Shown: positions 16,998 through 25,951 of the stretch, piece after piece | Layout: the number at the start of each line of letters is the position of its first letter | Numbering within the stretch: the stretch's first letter is position 1 | DNA from: Thalassomonas viridans | Lineage (GTDB): Bacteria; Pseudomonadota; Gammaproteobacteria; Enterobacterales; Alteromonadaceae | DNA length: 64,000 bases | Direction: 5' to 3' | Assembly (NCBI RefSeq): GCF_000948985.2 | Contig: NZ_CP059733.1 | Coordinates: forward strand, 3,410,001-3,474,000 | Made by a program: the position numbers and the translations under genes | Notes under the pieces: generated by a model | Told to the model about the DNA's origin: nothing | What the model saw: the letters and a program-made list of their open reading frames with translations, nothing else | Databases searched by the model: none

Positions 16998-17429
16998 TTA
17001 AGGGTGAAGCATCATGACCGGACGGGATACTTCCACCTCATCCGATTCTGTTTGCTTGAAAAAGGCAACTGCATTGAGAAACTCTTCCACAACCGACTCA
17101 AACTGGGAGTAGTCGACGTTTCTCACCGGGAGCTGGTAGAAGGCAATAAGCTCTTGCCCTTCCGCCACAAGGGATACCGGATAACGCTTGAGATAGGTCA
17201 GCGCCATTTTCAGGTAACGCTGCAGCGCTTCGCTTTGCTCATATTCATCGGCGGGCAAATCAACAATCTTGGCGATCAGGTGGAATTTCCCCGAGGCCTC
17301 GAAATAGCGCAGGTTAAGATCATCGCAGATCAGGGTAAAAGCATCCTGCCCCAGATCCGGGATCTGGCTGTTGAAGTAGGCAAATTTGTATTTTTCACAA
17401 AGTGTGTTGACGAAATTTTCTAAAATCAT
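16998..17429 (-). CDS. sctB: YscB-like T3SS chaperone
   Basis: 143 residues, the alpha/beta pattern of class I (CesT/SycE-type) chaperones: an N-terminal helix (ILENFVNTLCEKY), strands (FTLICDDLNLRYFEASGKFHL) and a long C-terminal helix (FESVVEEFLNAVAFF). In Yersinia yscB precedes yscC and encodes a chaperone that, with SycN, binds YopN. A SycN-like gene and a YopN-TyeA fusion are present at 22.7-24.2 kb. The symbol follows the ysc letter only. Confidence 0.75.
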   Translation of the reverse strand: MILENFVNTLCEKYKFAYFNSQIPDLGQDAFTLICDDLNLRYFEASGKFHLIAKIVDLPADEYEQSEALQRYLKMALTYLKRYPVSLVAEGQELIAFYQLPVRNVDYSQFESVVEEFLNAVAFFKQTESDEVEVSRPVMMLHP

Positions 17430-17517
17430 AATGAATCCATTTACTTACAGCAGTACAGTTTTCTTTTTAAGCGCTAGCTTGTCCGAAAAATTGCCTGTCT
17501 GAAAAGACTATTAACTA

Positions 17518-17543
17518 GTTAGTAACAGCTGCGTAAAAAAGTT
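17518..17543 (-). promoter_or_regulatory. ECF-type promoter candidate for sctB-L
   Basis: On the minus strand ACAACTTTTTTA is followed, 18 nt after the first A of AAC, by TTACTAAC. The end is about 88 nt before the sctB ATG. The spacing is one base shorter than at the other sites. Confidence 0.45.
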
Positions 17544-17589
17544 GTATTTTTTACCACTTTTCTTGCAGCGCCCGGTCTGCCTGACTTCT

Positions 17590-17619
17590 CCCCGGGTGGT
17601 ACATCTTGCTTGCCCGGGG
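17590..17619 (-). terminator. Hairpin after the first ECF sigma gene
   Basis: CCCCGGG (17590-17596) pairs with CCCGGGG (17613-17619). It lies between the sigma-factor stop and the sctB promoter candidate, so the sigma gene and sct operon may be separate units. No T run follows. Confidence 0.5.
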
Positions 17620-17632
17620 TGCTGGCTGCTTA

Positions 17633-18193
17633 TCAGCTATAGCTCAGCTCTTTACGCGCCCTGAAAATACGGCTTTTCAGATTGGAAACCGAAATTGCCA
17701 GGGTATTGGCGGTATCGGCATAACTTAAGCCGTCGATGCAGATCATCTGCAGGCATTCGCCTAACTGTGACGGCAGCTGCTGTATTTGTTTGTTCACATC
17801 CTTGTAGGCGTTTTTGGACACCAGGCTGCGCTCGGGCTCATCGCCGACATTGTTGTCAACCAGCACCGCATCCTGGCTGTCGACAAAGTTATACTTGTAC
17901 TGGGCTGAGCGGTTTAAATGGTTGCGGACAATGTTCAGGGCTATGCCCAGTACCCAGCTGGAAAACTTGGAACGAAATTCAAAGCTGGTAATGCTCTTGT
18001 ATATCTGGATAAAGGTATCCTGCACCAGATCCTCAACATCATGGTGGCACTTGATGCCTTTAGAAAGAATGAAGCTATATATTCTGGTTTTATAGTTACG
18101 CAATAATTGGTTTAATGCACTGCCATTGCCGTCTTTGGATTCTTTGATCAGTTCAAGTTCATGGGCTTGATTGGTTGGATTTTGGTTAAGCAT
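17633..18193 (-). CDS. ECF-type RNA polymerase sigma factor (copy 1)
   Basis: 186 residues. Sigma region 2 (about 25-95) reads NQLLRNYKTRIYSFILSKGI, EDLVQDTFIQIYKSI and SSWVLGIALNIVRNHLNR, in overlapping parts. Region 4 (about 130-186) holds the helix-turn-helix (LSYADTANTLAISVSNLKSRIFRARKEL, in part). Length and lack of other regions fit the extracytoplasmic-function group. It lies just upstream of the sctB-L operon, same strand, and is a close paralogue of the next gene to the right. No anti-sigma gene is visible in the window. I infer that it switches on T3SS genes, as HrpL does in plant pathogens, though the promoter candidates here differ from hrp boxes. Confidence 0.9.
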   Translation of the reverse strand: MLNQNPTNQAHELELIKESKDGNGSALNQLLRNYKTRIYSFILSKGIKCHHDVEDLVQDTFIQIYKSITSFEFRSKFSSWVLGIALNIVRNHLNRSAQYKYNFVDSQDAVLVDNNVGDEPERSLVSKNAYKDVNKQIQQLPSQLGECLQMICIDGLSYADTANTLAISVSNLKSRIFRARKELSYS

Positions 18194-18434
18194 GGCTAAA
18201 CTCCATTTTTTATTCAGTTTTTCTCTAAAAACTTATTGATTAAATAAGTATTCCTGTCGGGTTCGAAAGACCCTGAGCTCATCTCCTGAGCCCCCTGCTC
18301 CAGCGTTCTTTGGTCCATCAGAAGCAGGCAAGACAAGTATGCCAAATAGGCTTTATCGATTCTGTGTCGTGTTTGTGCGACTATTTGTCGGCTTTATGTG
18401 GCTATCTTTCGCTATATTGCCAAAAGTGTCGTTT

Positions 18435-19055
18435 TTATACGGAAAGTATCGAATTGTACGAACTAGGTTGTTTTGTCATCAAAAACGGTTCGCAGATCTT
18501 ATGCTTAAGCTCTTTACGGGCACGGAACAGGCGCGTTTTCAAATTTGCAACCGACAGCGCCAGCTTATTGGCCGCCAGTGAATAGCTGATCCCCTGGACA
18601 CAGGTCAATTGCAGGCATTCGCTTAAATGCTCCGGCAGGGACTGGATCTGGGCATTGACCGTTTTAATGGTTTGCTGAGTGATCAGCGCCTGTTCGGGTT
18701 CACTATTGACGTTTTCATCTTCAAGCACAGTATCGGCAACATCGACAAAGTTGTATTTGTACTTGGCGGAACGGTTCAGGTGGTTGCGCACTATGTTCAG
18801 GGCGATACCTAAGACCCAGCTGGAGAACTTGGAGCGAAACTCGAAGCTGGTAATGCTTTTGTAAATCTGGATAAAGGTATCCTGGACCAGGTCCTCAATA
18901 TCGTGGTGACACTTGATCCCTTTGGCCAGGATGAAGCTGTAGATGCGGGTCTGGTAATGGGCCATTAATTCATTTAAGGCGCTGACATTACCGGCTTTGG
19001 ATTGTTCGATTAGTTCGATTTCATTGTCAAGATTTTTGGAGGCTTGATTCAACAT
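18435..19055 (-). CDS. ECF-type RNA polymerase sigma factor (copy 2)
   Basis: 206 residues from the ATG at 19055 (GGAG upstream); the longer frame to 19118 lacks a site. Region 2 is almost identical to copy 1 over about 60 residues (TRIYSFILAKGIKCHHDIED onward), with changes such as S/A and V/I, whereas DNA differs at many silent sites. Region 4 is less conserved (QGISYSLAANKLALSVANLK). The C-terminus is about 20 residues longer than in copy 1 (ends MTKQPSSYNSILSV). The pattern suggests an old tandem duplication with strong constraint on core-enzyme and -10 contacts and possible drift in -35 recognition. Confidence 0.9.
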   Translation of the reverse strand: MLNQASKNLDNEIELIEQSKAGNVSALNELMAHYQTRIYSFILAKGIKCHHDIEDLVQDTFIQIYKSITSFEFRSKFSSWVLGIALNIVRNHLNRSAKYKYNFVDVADTVLEDENVNSEPEQALITQQTIKTVNAQIQSLPEHLSECLQLTCVQGISYSLAANKLALSVANLKTRLFRARKELKHKICEPFLMTKQPSSYNSILSV

Positions 19056-19597
19056 AATTAAACTCCGTTTATGTTCCTTGAACCCGGTGCGGAACTTATT
19101 TCTTGTTCCCTCCGACACAGGTTCTGTTCTTAAAATTGGTACCTAGCGGTGAAGTACCTCTGTTGGGAGAAAGTATCTGAAACAAATGTGTAAGGAATAC
19201 GTAAAGACTTAGGAAGAAAGTGGAGGAAAAAAGGAAGAATATGGAGGAAATTTGCAAGAAAAATGCAGGATTTCCCCGGGTTTCAGACATCCGCTGACAT
19301 GACCAGAATAGTCTTAATACAAATGTCGAACGCTTTTTAACCAAAACTAAAATATTGCTAACTGCGGCAACCGGCAAGCAGCTTAGACATCAAGGCATAA
19401 GTGATTATTTTTATTATGGTTTAAAGAGTAAGTAACCATAAACGCTTATCCGGTTCAGATATTTGCACATTTGTTGCTATTTTCAGTCGAAATTAGCACT
19501 GAAAGTGAAAAATACGCTGTTGCGATGGGATAAAATTTTTGAAGTTTTTTTATTTTTTTGCCAAATTAACTGAAATTTTTTCTTTTTCGTGAAATTC

Positions 19598-19623
19598 AGT
19601 TGTAGAAAACTGGTAAAAAAGTT
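19598..19623 (-). promoter_or_regulatory. Weak ECF-type promoter candidate
   Basis: On the minus strand CCAACTTTTTTA is followed 18 nt after the first A by CTACAACT. It fits the -35 half well and the -10 half poorly, and lies about 540 nt before the sigma gene at 19055. It could give self-activation if real. Confidence 0.25.
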
Positions 19624-19699
19624 GGCTGGCGGCCCATAACAGAAATTGTCCTGAAGCAAAATATGGCCAAAATAGCACGCTTAAATGAAGCACAAGATA

Positions 19700-19741
19700 A
19701 AAGCGGAGATAACCAGAGACTTCCGGTTGTCTCCGCTTTGA
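19700..19741 (-). terminator. Terminator after sctV
   Basis: AAGCGGAGA and TCTCCGCTT form the outer stem, with AACC/GGTT extending it inside. On the minus strand CTTTTATCTT follows. It starts 4 nt after the sctV stop. Confidence 0.75.
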
Positions 19742-19744
19742 GGT

Positions 19745-21832
19745 CTATATATCTATCCGTCCCAACGGCTGGATAGTGATTTCTTTGGTAAGATCCTGGT
19801 GAGACAGGATAGACAGATCGTATAACTCCAGCTCCAGCAGCTTGCGGATATAACGGCGGATATCCATCGACGCCAGCAACACAGGCTTAACGCTCATTTC
19901 ATTGATATTACCGACATTACGTTTTACCGACTGGATAAACTGATTGGTCACTTTCGGATCCAGCGCCAAGTAAGCCCCGGAAGACGTCTGTCTTATCGCC
20001 CCGCGTATGGTTTCCTCCAGCTGGTTTTCCAGCAGATATACCGGCAGCATGTTCTGTCCGTTGCTGTACTTATAGCTGATCTGGCGTTTTAAGCTGGAGC
20101 GGATATATTCCACTAAAGTCACCACATCCTTTTCTTTAGGTCCCCATTCAACGATAGACTCAAGGATCAGGCGCAGGTTACGGATGGACACCCCTTCAGA
20201 TACCAAACGCTGCAGCACATCAGTGATCTTTTGCAGCGGCACGATACGTTGTGCTTCCCGCACCAGCTCGCCAAAGTTCTCTTCCATTTTCTCCAGCAGA
20301 TAGCGAGTTTCCTGGATGCCGACAAATTCTTCCGAGTACCTTTTCAGTACATGGGACAGGTGATAAGTCAGGATTTGGGTAATATGCAGATACGACAGGC
20401 CGATGCCGTCCAGCCTGGCGGTTTCGGACTCCGCCACCCAATAACACACCTGGGGGCTTAGGATTTTATCGTCAACATCATAATCCACCCCCAGCAGATC
20501 CAGCTGCTTGCGCTGGGCAATCACCAGTACAGATGCCTGGCGCAAAGTGCCGCTGGCAATAGGTACTTCATGCAGCATAATGCGGTATTCGTTGTCCGCC
20601 AGGCTCTGGTTAAACCTTAAATGCATACCCGGGAAAGGCACTCCCAGATCCAGGTACAGGGCCCGGCGCACTTTCAGCAGATCGTCATTAAGCTGGTTGC
20701 GGTCAATAAAGGCTTCGGTATTGCCGGCAACATCCACCAGCAAGGGCATGGTCAGGGCAAACTCTTCCTGGGCGGATAAGTCTTTTTTCGCCGGTTTTTG
20801 TCCCGACGGCGCCATAGTGGCATTACCGTTACTTTCAAAAGTTTCTTCACCGGCTTTTTCCTTACGGGACAACCAGAAACCTGTGGCGCCGAAAATAGCC
20901 GCCAGGGTGAAAAATGTCACCAGCGGGAAGCCGGGTACGACACCGAAAATCATCATGATCACCGCCCCTATCATCAGGGCATAGGGTTTGGAAATGATCT
21001 GTCCGCCGATATCATTACCTAAGTCTTTCGACTCTTCCTGGGTTACCCGGGTCACGATAAAACCTGCGGTGATGGAGATCAGCAGCGCCGGAATCTGTGA
21101 AATCAAGCCGTCGCCCACGGTTAAAATGGCGTATAGCTCCAGGGCATCGCCGGCCGACATGCCTCTTTGGGCAACGCCGATACTGATACCACCGAGGATA
21201 TTAACCACGATAATGATCAAACCGGCAATGGCATCCCCTTTTACGAACTTCATGGCGCCGTCCATAGAGCCGTACAGCTGGCTTTCCTTTTCCACCACGC
21301 TACGTCTGGCGCTGGCCTCATCCATATCGATAACACCGGCGCGCATATCACCGTCGATACTCATTTGTTTACCCGGCATGGCATCCAGGGAGAAACGGGC
21401 GCTGACTTCCGCCACCCGCTCCGAGCCCTTAGTGATCACCATAAACTGCACTATGGTAATAATAAGGAAGATAACGATACCCACCACCAGGTTACCGCCG
21501 ACCACAAAATTACCGAAGGCGGTAACTATCATACCGGCATCCGCCTGCAATAAAATCAGGCGTGTAGTGGTAATGGACAGGGCCAGGCGGAACAAAGTGG
21601 TTAATAACAGTACCGCAGGAAAAGAAGAAAACTCCAGCGGCGAGCTGATATAAACCGCCAGCATCAGCATGATAATTGAAATACCTATATTAACGGCGAT
21701 CAGCACGTCCACCAGGCCCGTAGGCATAGGCAAGATCATCATAAAGACTATACCCACCAGCAGGAAGGCCAGCATCAGGTCTTTACGCTCCCCTATGGTA
21801 TTGGCAATTTTAAGTACAGAGCCTAGATTCAT
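19745..21832 (-). CDS. sctV: T3SS export gate protein SctV
   Basis: 695 residues of the FHIPEP family. About eight membrane helices occupy the first 330 residues ([40 protein letters not shown]), with the conserved [15 protein letters not shown] loop. The large cytoplasmic domain follows and forms the nonameric ring that receives substrates and chaperones ([38 protein letters not shown]). Last gene of the sctW-V operon, as lcrD is in Yersinia. Confidence 0.97.
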   Translation of the reverse strand: MNLGSVLKIANTIGERKDLMLAFLLVGIVFMMILPMPTGLVDVLIAVNIGISIIMLMLAVYISSPLEFSSFPAVLLLTTLFRLALSITTTRLILLQADAGMIVTAFGNFVVGGNLVVGIVIFLIITIVQFMVITKGSERVAEVSARFSLDAMPGKQMSIDGDMRAGVIDMDEASARRSVVEKESQLYGSMDGAMKFVKGDAIAGLIIIVVNILGGISIGVAQRGMSAGDALELYAILTVGDGLISQIPALLISITAGFIVTRVTQEESKDLGNDIGGQIISKPYALMIGAVIMMIFGVVPGFPLVTFFTLAAIFGATGFWLSRKEKAGEETFESNGNATMAPSGQKPAKKDLSAQEEFALTMPLLVDVAGNTEAFIDRNQLNDDLLKVRRALYLDLGVPFPGMHLRFNQSLADNEYRIMLHEVPIASGTLRQASVLVIAQRKQLDLLGVDYDVDDKILSPQVCYWVAESETARLDGIGLSYLHITQILTYHLSHVLKRYSEEFVGIQETRYLLEKMEENFGELVREAQRIVPLQKITDVLQRLVSEGVSIRNLRLILESIVEWGPKEKDVVTLVEYIRSSLKRQISYKYSNGQNMLPVYLLENQLEETIRGAIRQTSSGAYLALDPKVTNQFIQSVKRNVGNINEMSVKPVLLASMDIRRYIRKLLELELYDLSILSHQDLTKEITIQPLGRIDI

Positions 21833-21866
21833 AATTAATTTCTCGATAATAAGTTAACGGGGAGGA

Positions 21867-22247
21867 TCAACCGGCGGCATTGCCTGGCTGGTTTTCCTGC
21901 GGGCTTATTTGCTGCTGGTAATGCTGCAACATGGCGCGTGCCCGGGATGTTTCATTAAGGGCGTGCAACACCTGGCTGTAAAGCAAATAATATTGCGGCC
22001 ACAGCCCTGGCTCGAATGCCGGGTTATTGGCCAGTTTTGCCAGATAGCCCTGGGCCAGTTCAAACTGTTTCGCCCGGGTGCTGGCGTAACAGAGCATTTT
22101 CAATACCTGAATATCATTTGCCAGCAAGCCGTGCAGGGCCTGCAATAATGTCAGGGCCGAGTCGTACTTGCCGTACTGCAGATACAGGTAACTCTGCTTA
22201 TATAACCATCCATAGCAAATGGAATCTGCACTAAAGAGTTTCATCAT
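21867..22247 (-). CDS. sctY: YscY-like T3SS chaperone
   Basis: 126 residues with TPR-like helices (YLYLQYGKYDSALTLLQALH; LAQGYLAKLANNPAFEPG). YscY binds YscX, and the pair docks on SctV. It is preceded by the YscX-like gene and followed by sctV, the exact Yersinia order yscX-yscY-lcrD. GGAAAG lies before the ATG pair at its start. Confidence 0.82.
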   Translation of the reverse strand: MMKLFSADSICYGWLYKQSYLYLQYGKYDSALTLLQALHGLLANDIQVLKMLCYASTRAKQFELAQGYLAKLANNPAFEPGLWPQYYLLYSQVLHALNETSRARAMLQHYQQQISPQENQPGNAAG

Positions 22248-22262
22248 CGCTTTCCTTTCTGT

Positions 22263-22652
22263 TTATACTTTTACCAGCAACAGGCGGTAGCTCATCAGCA
22301 GCCGGCTGTTTTCAATGTTTTCCTGTACCAGCTCAGTGGCCCGCGCCAGGGTCGGCCCGTCCAGCAAAGACCCTCTTTGCGCCTGGTCCTGCAACAAGGC
22401 CAGGGTTTCTTCCATTGCGCGCATATGTCCGCCGGGGCTGTCTAACTCACTGTTGATGTTGCCGGGCTTTAATGACGCCAACAGTTCATGGTCGACATTG
22501 CTCAGGCCGAAAACATCTTCCAGGTGAACTTTAGGAATTTCCCCCAGGCTGCTGAAGCTGTTGTCCTGGGGAAACAGGTCCATTTCCTGCTCGGCATGGA
22601 AACGTTCAACGCTGGCAAGCCCGACATCTAAAGAAAGTAAATCCGCTTTCAT
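22263..22652 (-). CDS. sctX: YscX-like T3SS protein
   Basis: 129 residues. Sequence similarity to YscX is low by eye, but the length, the acidic unstructured N-terminal half and the C-terminal helix ending in LLLVKV (YscX ends in a similar LLHKV) agree. YscX is itself an early substrate and, with YscY, contacts the SctV ring. Position between a SycN-like gene and sctY supports the call. AGGAG lies before the ATG. Confidence 0.72.
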   Translation of the reverse strand: MKADLLSLDVGLASVERFHAEQEMDLFPQDNSFSSLGEIPKVHLEDVFGLSNVDHELLASLKPGNINSELDSPGGHMRAMEETLALLQDQAQRGSLLDGPTLARATELVQENIENSRLLMSYRLLLVKV

Positions 22653-22713
22653 GTCCTGCTCCTGTTGCCGCCGTCATCCGGCTGGTTATGGCGCTTGATT
22701 AAGCCCGCCATGG

Positions 22714-23109
22714 TTACGCGATATCCAGCTTGTCGTGCAGCGACAATAAAATATCTACCGCCGGGTTAATCACTTCCAGAAAATCGCCGCCGATAGATAA
22801 CAGGCAGGAAAAAGCCAGCTGGTCGTTTTTGCCCATACCGACACAGATAGGTACAGGTAAAAACTCCCGGTAATGGCACATGGCCATGGCAGGCTTGACC
22901 ACCTCGGCTAACTGGTAAGCGGCAACCTCCTTAATAACACTGATCAGCAGGCCCCGCTCCAGCACTTCGAAAATCAGCTGCTTGTTGCCGCTGGCTTCCA
23001 GCTCGATAACGTCGCCGCGAAATGCCGAGACATCGTCAAAGCCCAAGGTTTGCAGATAGCGCTCCAGCATGGACCAGGCCAGGTCTTTGTCCGTTGAATA
23101 TTCGCTCAC
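22714..23109 (-). CDS. SycN-like class I chaperone
   Basis: 131 residues from a GTG just after the sctW stop (GAGGAAG upstream). The fold pattern is that of class I chaperones: an N-terminal helix (LAWSMLERYLQTLGF), strands (VIELEASGNKQLIFEVLERG) and a C-terminal helix (VDILLSLHDKLDIA). In Yersinia SycN with YscB binds YopN to hold the gate closed. It lies directly behind the YopN-TyeA fusion, so this partner is likely. Confidence 0.75.
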   Translation of the reverse strand: MSEYSTDKDLAWSMLERYLQTLGFDDVSAFRGDVIELEASGNKQLIFEVLERGLLISVIKEVAAYQLAEVVKPAMAMCHYREFLPVPICVGMGKNDQLAFSCLLSIGGDFLEVINPAVDILLSLHDKLDIA

Positions 23110-23111
23110 GG

Positions 23112-24227
23112 TTATTCTTCCTCTCTATCAACTAATTCGTGCACATAACTCATTGCCGTTTCCAGTAACGCGTTACGGGTATTGTCATCGGCAAACACGG
23201 TAGGCGGCAGCTTGGCAAAAATGGCGCTTATCCTGTGACCGAAATATATTTCCGTGGCCAGCTGTTTGATATCCATGTCCTGAGCCAGGGAAGACATATC
23301 CCGCTGGGACACCCATTTGGCCTCGGTAAGCTTAAGCATGCCCCCCATCAGCTCCTGGCCGATTTTCGCCCTGGCCTCGCCGTAATCGTTTTGCAGCCGG
23401 TTTACCAGGGTATTACTCATATCCAGCAGGGTTTTCAGGGTAAAGATATCCTTGATATCGCCAATAATTGCTTCCAGCCGCTCTTTGGCCACGGAGGAGT
23501 TTTGTGCCGCCAGATCGGCTCCCAGTGCCTGGCGTAAAAAGTCCAGCGCCATGGGGAATTTCTCTTCGCCGTGCTCTTCAATAATCTTGCTGAAAGTGCT
23601 AGCAACACCGCCGTAATCCAGTACCGTGTCCTGGTAACCGTTGACCAGCTCACCCGAGGACTTTTCGCTGCCCTCTTTGCCGCTGTAAAGCACTGCGGTA
23701 TCGGCAACATTAAAACCGGCGCGGATATGCTCGCCATGTTCTTCCATCAGTTGCTGCTGCAGCACCAGCGCCTGGTTCTCCAGGGCCTTGTTGCCGGCTT
23801 TGGCGGCATTTTGCTTGATCATTTCCAGCGCGCTGTATGCTTCGCTGTGATCTGAGCTGAAACCGTCCAGCCATTCCTTGAGTCCTTTAGGGCTGGTGTT
23901 CTTGTCCATATCCAGCAGGTAGTTTCTTAATTTTTCCTGCTTTTCGATATCGGCAACATTCTTCAGGTAATTTTCAGCCCTTTCCATCGCCTCGGTTTTC
24001 CTGACTTCATGCAGGGCACTGCGCTTGTCCAGGGACTTCTCTTTTGCCTTCTCCGACATGGCGGAGCCGATTTCTTCGGCAATGTCGGCAATAGAAGAAG
24101 CTGCCGACTTGATCTGCAGGCTCATGCCCTGATGGCTGATTTTGGCCCCGCCGCCCTGGGCATGGGCCGCATGCCCGGCATGGTTTTGCAGATTCTGTGA
24201 CTGAATGCTTTGTACTTGTGGATCCAT
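23112..24227 (-). CDS. sctW: T3SS gatekeeper SctW (YopN-TyeA fusion)
   Basis: 371 residues, close to YopN plus TyeA joined. The N-terminus is Gln/His/Ser-rich and looks like a secretion signal with chaperone site. The helical HrpJ/YopN core lies at about 35-290. The last 75 residues (KWVSQRDMSSLAQDMD, IYFGHRISAIFAKLPPTVFA, then ELVDREEE) line up with TyeA (KWAGIHDIEHLANAF, FRLFPLGVF, ESEEE). SctW blocks effector export until contact. First gene of the sctW-V operon, behind an ECF-type promoter candidate. Confidence 0.9.
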   Translation of the reverse strand: MDPQVQSIQSQNLQNHAGHAAHAQGGGAKISHQGMSLQIKSAASSIADIAEEIGSAMSEKAKEKSLDKRSALHEVRKTEAMERAENYLKNVADIEKQEKLRNYLLDMDKNTSPKGLKEWLDGFSSDHSEAYSALEMIKQNAAKAGNKALENQALVLQQQLMEEHGEHIRAGFNVADTAVLYSGKEGSEKSSGELVNGYQDTVLDYGGVASTFSKIIEEHGEEKFPMALDFLRQALGADLAAQNSSVAKERLEAIIGDIKDIFTLKTLLDMSNTLVNRLQNDYGEARAKIGQELMGGMLKLTEAKWVSQRDMSSLAQDMDIKQLATEIYFGHRISAIFAKLPPTVFADDNTRNALLETAMSYVHELVDREEE

Positions 24228-24337
24228 CGAATCTCATCCGTTAAAGTTAAGGTCTGGCGTGGAACGGGATAAATTCAGCGGGCATTTTTTGCTTAATTTT
24301 TAAGGCGCCGTTCACACGTTTTTTGCTCTTGCCTGAT

Positions 24338-24364
24338 CTAAGGAACCACTAAAGAAAAAAAGTT
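24338..24364 (-). promoter_or_regulatory. ECF-type promoter candidate for sctW-V
   Basis: On the minus strand ACAAC is followed by seven T, and TTCCTTAG starts 19 nt after the first A of AAC. It ends about 110 nt before the sctW ATG. It matches the site of the chaperone-effector operon at most positions, including the identical TTCCTTAG at identical spacing. Confidence 0.6.
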
Positions 24365-24503
24365 GTTATTTAATTTGCTTTAAGTAAACATTTAATAAAA
24401 GCATTTAGGTAAACAGCTTGTTACAATGCACACTTTTGCCACCCGAAAACAGGAAATCCAGGAAATTTCCCGGTTATTTTGATTAAGATAAAGGACTAAA
24501 ATT

Positions 24504-25793
24504 ATGAATTTCAGTGTGTTTATAGTTGCCTGTTTAGCTTTGTATTACTTACTCGATAACTTAGCCCTGGCCGGTATCCCCGAGCACACCCCGAGCGTCA
24601 AAGGTTTCAGATGGTGGAGTACACCGATAGAATATGCCGGCAGGCTCTACTTTACCGTTGACAACTACAACACCAGCAACCGAAGAGGCGTACTTTACTA
24701 TTACGACGATAGCGCCAATAAACTGATTAAGGTTGACCCGACAACAGAAAAAGAACATCTGCAAAATATTTCCAAACCGGTAAAGTTTGCCGGCAGACTG
24801 TTTTTCTGGGCCAAAGTGAAAAATGATCTCGGTTACTGGCACAGGAGCCTGTATTCCTACGATGCCCTGAGCGAGTCTCTGCTGGCGCACGATATTGAGT
24901 TGACCACAGAAGAAGAAATTAACAGCGTCAGCGACTTTAAGGTCTATGATCATAAGCTGTTTTTCGGGGCCAAAATCAACGGCAGCGACCGCAAGCTCTG
25001 GTCTTATGATCCCTTCAACCGGGAACTGACTGCCATCACCCCCCTGCCGCCGGAAGTCAAAAAAGGCCGGCTTGATTTTGATGAAAGCTTTAACGATACC
25101 TTAAGCTTTACTTTCCTCGATTTTGACGGTTACCGCAGCCACCATTATATCTACGACCGTAAAAACAACACCGTCAGTGGCAGGGAAGTGCCCTACGCCA
25201 TCAACAGCGAGACCTTAAGCGCACAAAGCTCCCAAATCACCTATTTAGGGGAAATTTACGGCAGCTGCCAGAACCCGGACAACGGCGGATATGATCAGGA
25301 ACTTTGTCTGCAGGATAAAGACGGGAAAATCAGCCTGGTAGCAGATATAGATACCGCCAGCCAGGGCTCGTCTGTTCCCGGGGAATTCGTACACTACGCC
25401 GACGCCCTTTATTTTACCGCCAACAACAGCGGACACGGCCGCAGCCTCCACAAATACGACGTCCTTACCCAGAACATCAGTACCGTACCCGGTTTCAGCG
25501 GCAAGCCTTCCGACAGCTATTCCGGCAACCTGCTGGCAGAATATAATGGTAAACTGTATTTCACCTTATATCATTACGACAGCAGTGATAAAAAAAGCAG
25601 CTCCTATTTATGGAGTTATGACGTAAAAACCGGGCAATACCAGGAAATCGGCGGCTTTGCCGTAGACAATACCGCAGCCCTGTTCCTGACCGAACACAAC
25701 GACAAACTGTATGTCGGTTTATCGTCACGGGCGGTTTATGTTTACGACAGTAAAACCGAGCAACTATCTCCCTGGCAGCCGCAAATACGGTAA
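24504..25793 (+). CDS. Secreted beta-propeller-like repeat protein
   Basis: 429 residues starting after AAGGAC. A signal peptide is likely (hydrophobic FIVACLALYYLLDNLALA, cleavage near residue 23). The rest consists of about six to seven repeats of roughly 55-65 residues with a shared pattern: G.LYF or KLFF, then a loop, then LWSYD or SLYSYD (RLYFTVDNYN, HRSLYSYD, KLWSYDPFN, LYFTANNSGHGRSLHKYD, SYLWSYDVKTG). This resembles Kelch or ELWxxDGT-type propellers, but no named family was recognised. It sits alone between the divergent sctW-V and sctN-O units, without the shared promoter element. It may be a surface or periplasmic binding protein. Confidence 0.65.
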   Translation: MNFSVFIVACLALYYLLDNLALAGIPEHTPSVKGFRWWSTPIEYAGRLYFTVDNYNTSNRRGVLYYYDDSANKLIKVDPTTEKEHLQNISKPVKFAGRLFFWAKVKNDLGYWHRSLYSYDALSESLLAHDIELTTEEEINSVSDFKVYDHKLFFGAKINGSDRKLWSYDPFNRELTAITPLPPEVKKGRLDFDESFNDTLSFTFLDFDGYRSHHYIYDRKNNTVSGREVPYAINSETLSAQSSQITYLGEIYGSCQNPDNGGYDQELCLQDKDGKISLVADIDTASQGSSVPGEFVHYADALYFTANNSGHGRSLHKYDVLTQNISTVPGFSGKPSDSYSGNLLAEYNGKLYFTLYHYDSSDKKSSSYLWSYDVKTGQYQEIGGFAVDNTAALFLTEHNDKLYVGLSSRAVYVYDSKTEQLSPWQPQIR

Positions 25794-25896
25794 CAGCCCC
25801 GCTAACCAAGTTGACCGCCCTGATCTGTAAAATCAGGGCGGCAACAAGATCGCTTTGCCCCTGAAGCGGTTTTTTCTTAAATTTCACTTTAGCCGC

Positions 25897-25923
25897 AACT
25901 TTTTTTGCCGCCCGGTTACCTAC
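25897..25923 (+). promoter_or_regulatory. ECF-type promoter candidate for sctN-O
   Basis: GCAAC followed by seven T; TTACCTAC begins 19 nt after the first A of AAC and ends 28 nt before the sctN ATG. TTACCTAC and the spacing are identical in the site before sctP. Confidence 0.65.
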
Positions 25924-25951
25924 GGATACTCAAGAGCAAACAGGACGTGAT

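Larger units (their letters stand above)
19056..19744. other. Long leader/intergenic region upstream of the second sigma gene
   Basis: About 690 nt between sctV and the sigma gene. It contains the sctV terminator at its right end and a weak ECF-type promoter candidate at 19598-19623. Short A/G-rich tracts (about 19200-19260) and very AT-rich DNA (about 19540-19600) are visible. No convincing small gene was found; a long 5' leader of the sigma mRNA is possible. Confidence 0.4.

Noticed and set aside
20988..21653. Long plus-strand frame (221 codons) inside sctV
   Set aside because: It is antisense to a highly conserved membrane gene, has unlike-protein composition and no ribosome site.
24338..24364. 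GGAACC on the plus strand, as in HrpL-type hrp boxes
   Set aside because: The second half CCACNNA is missing at the needed distance, the orientation faces away from sctW, and the same bases fit the ECF-type element on the minus strand.
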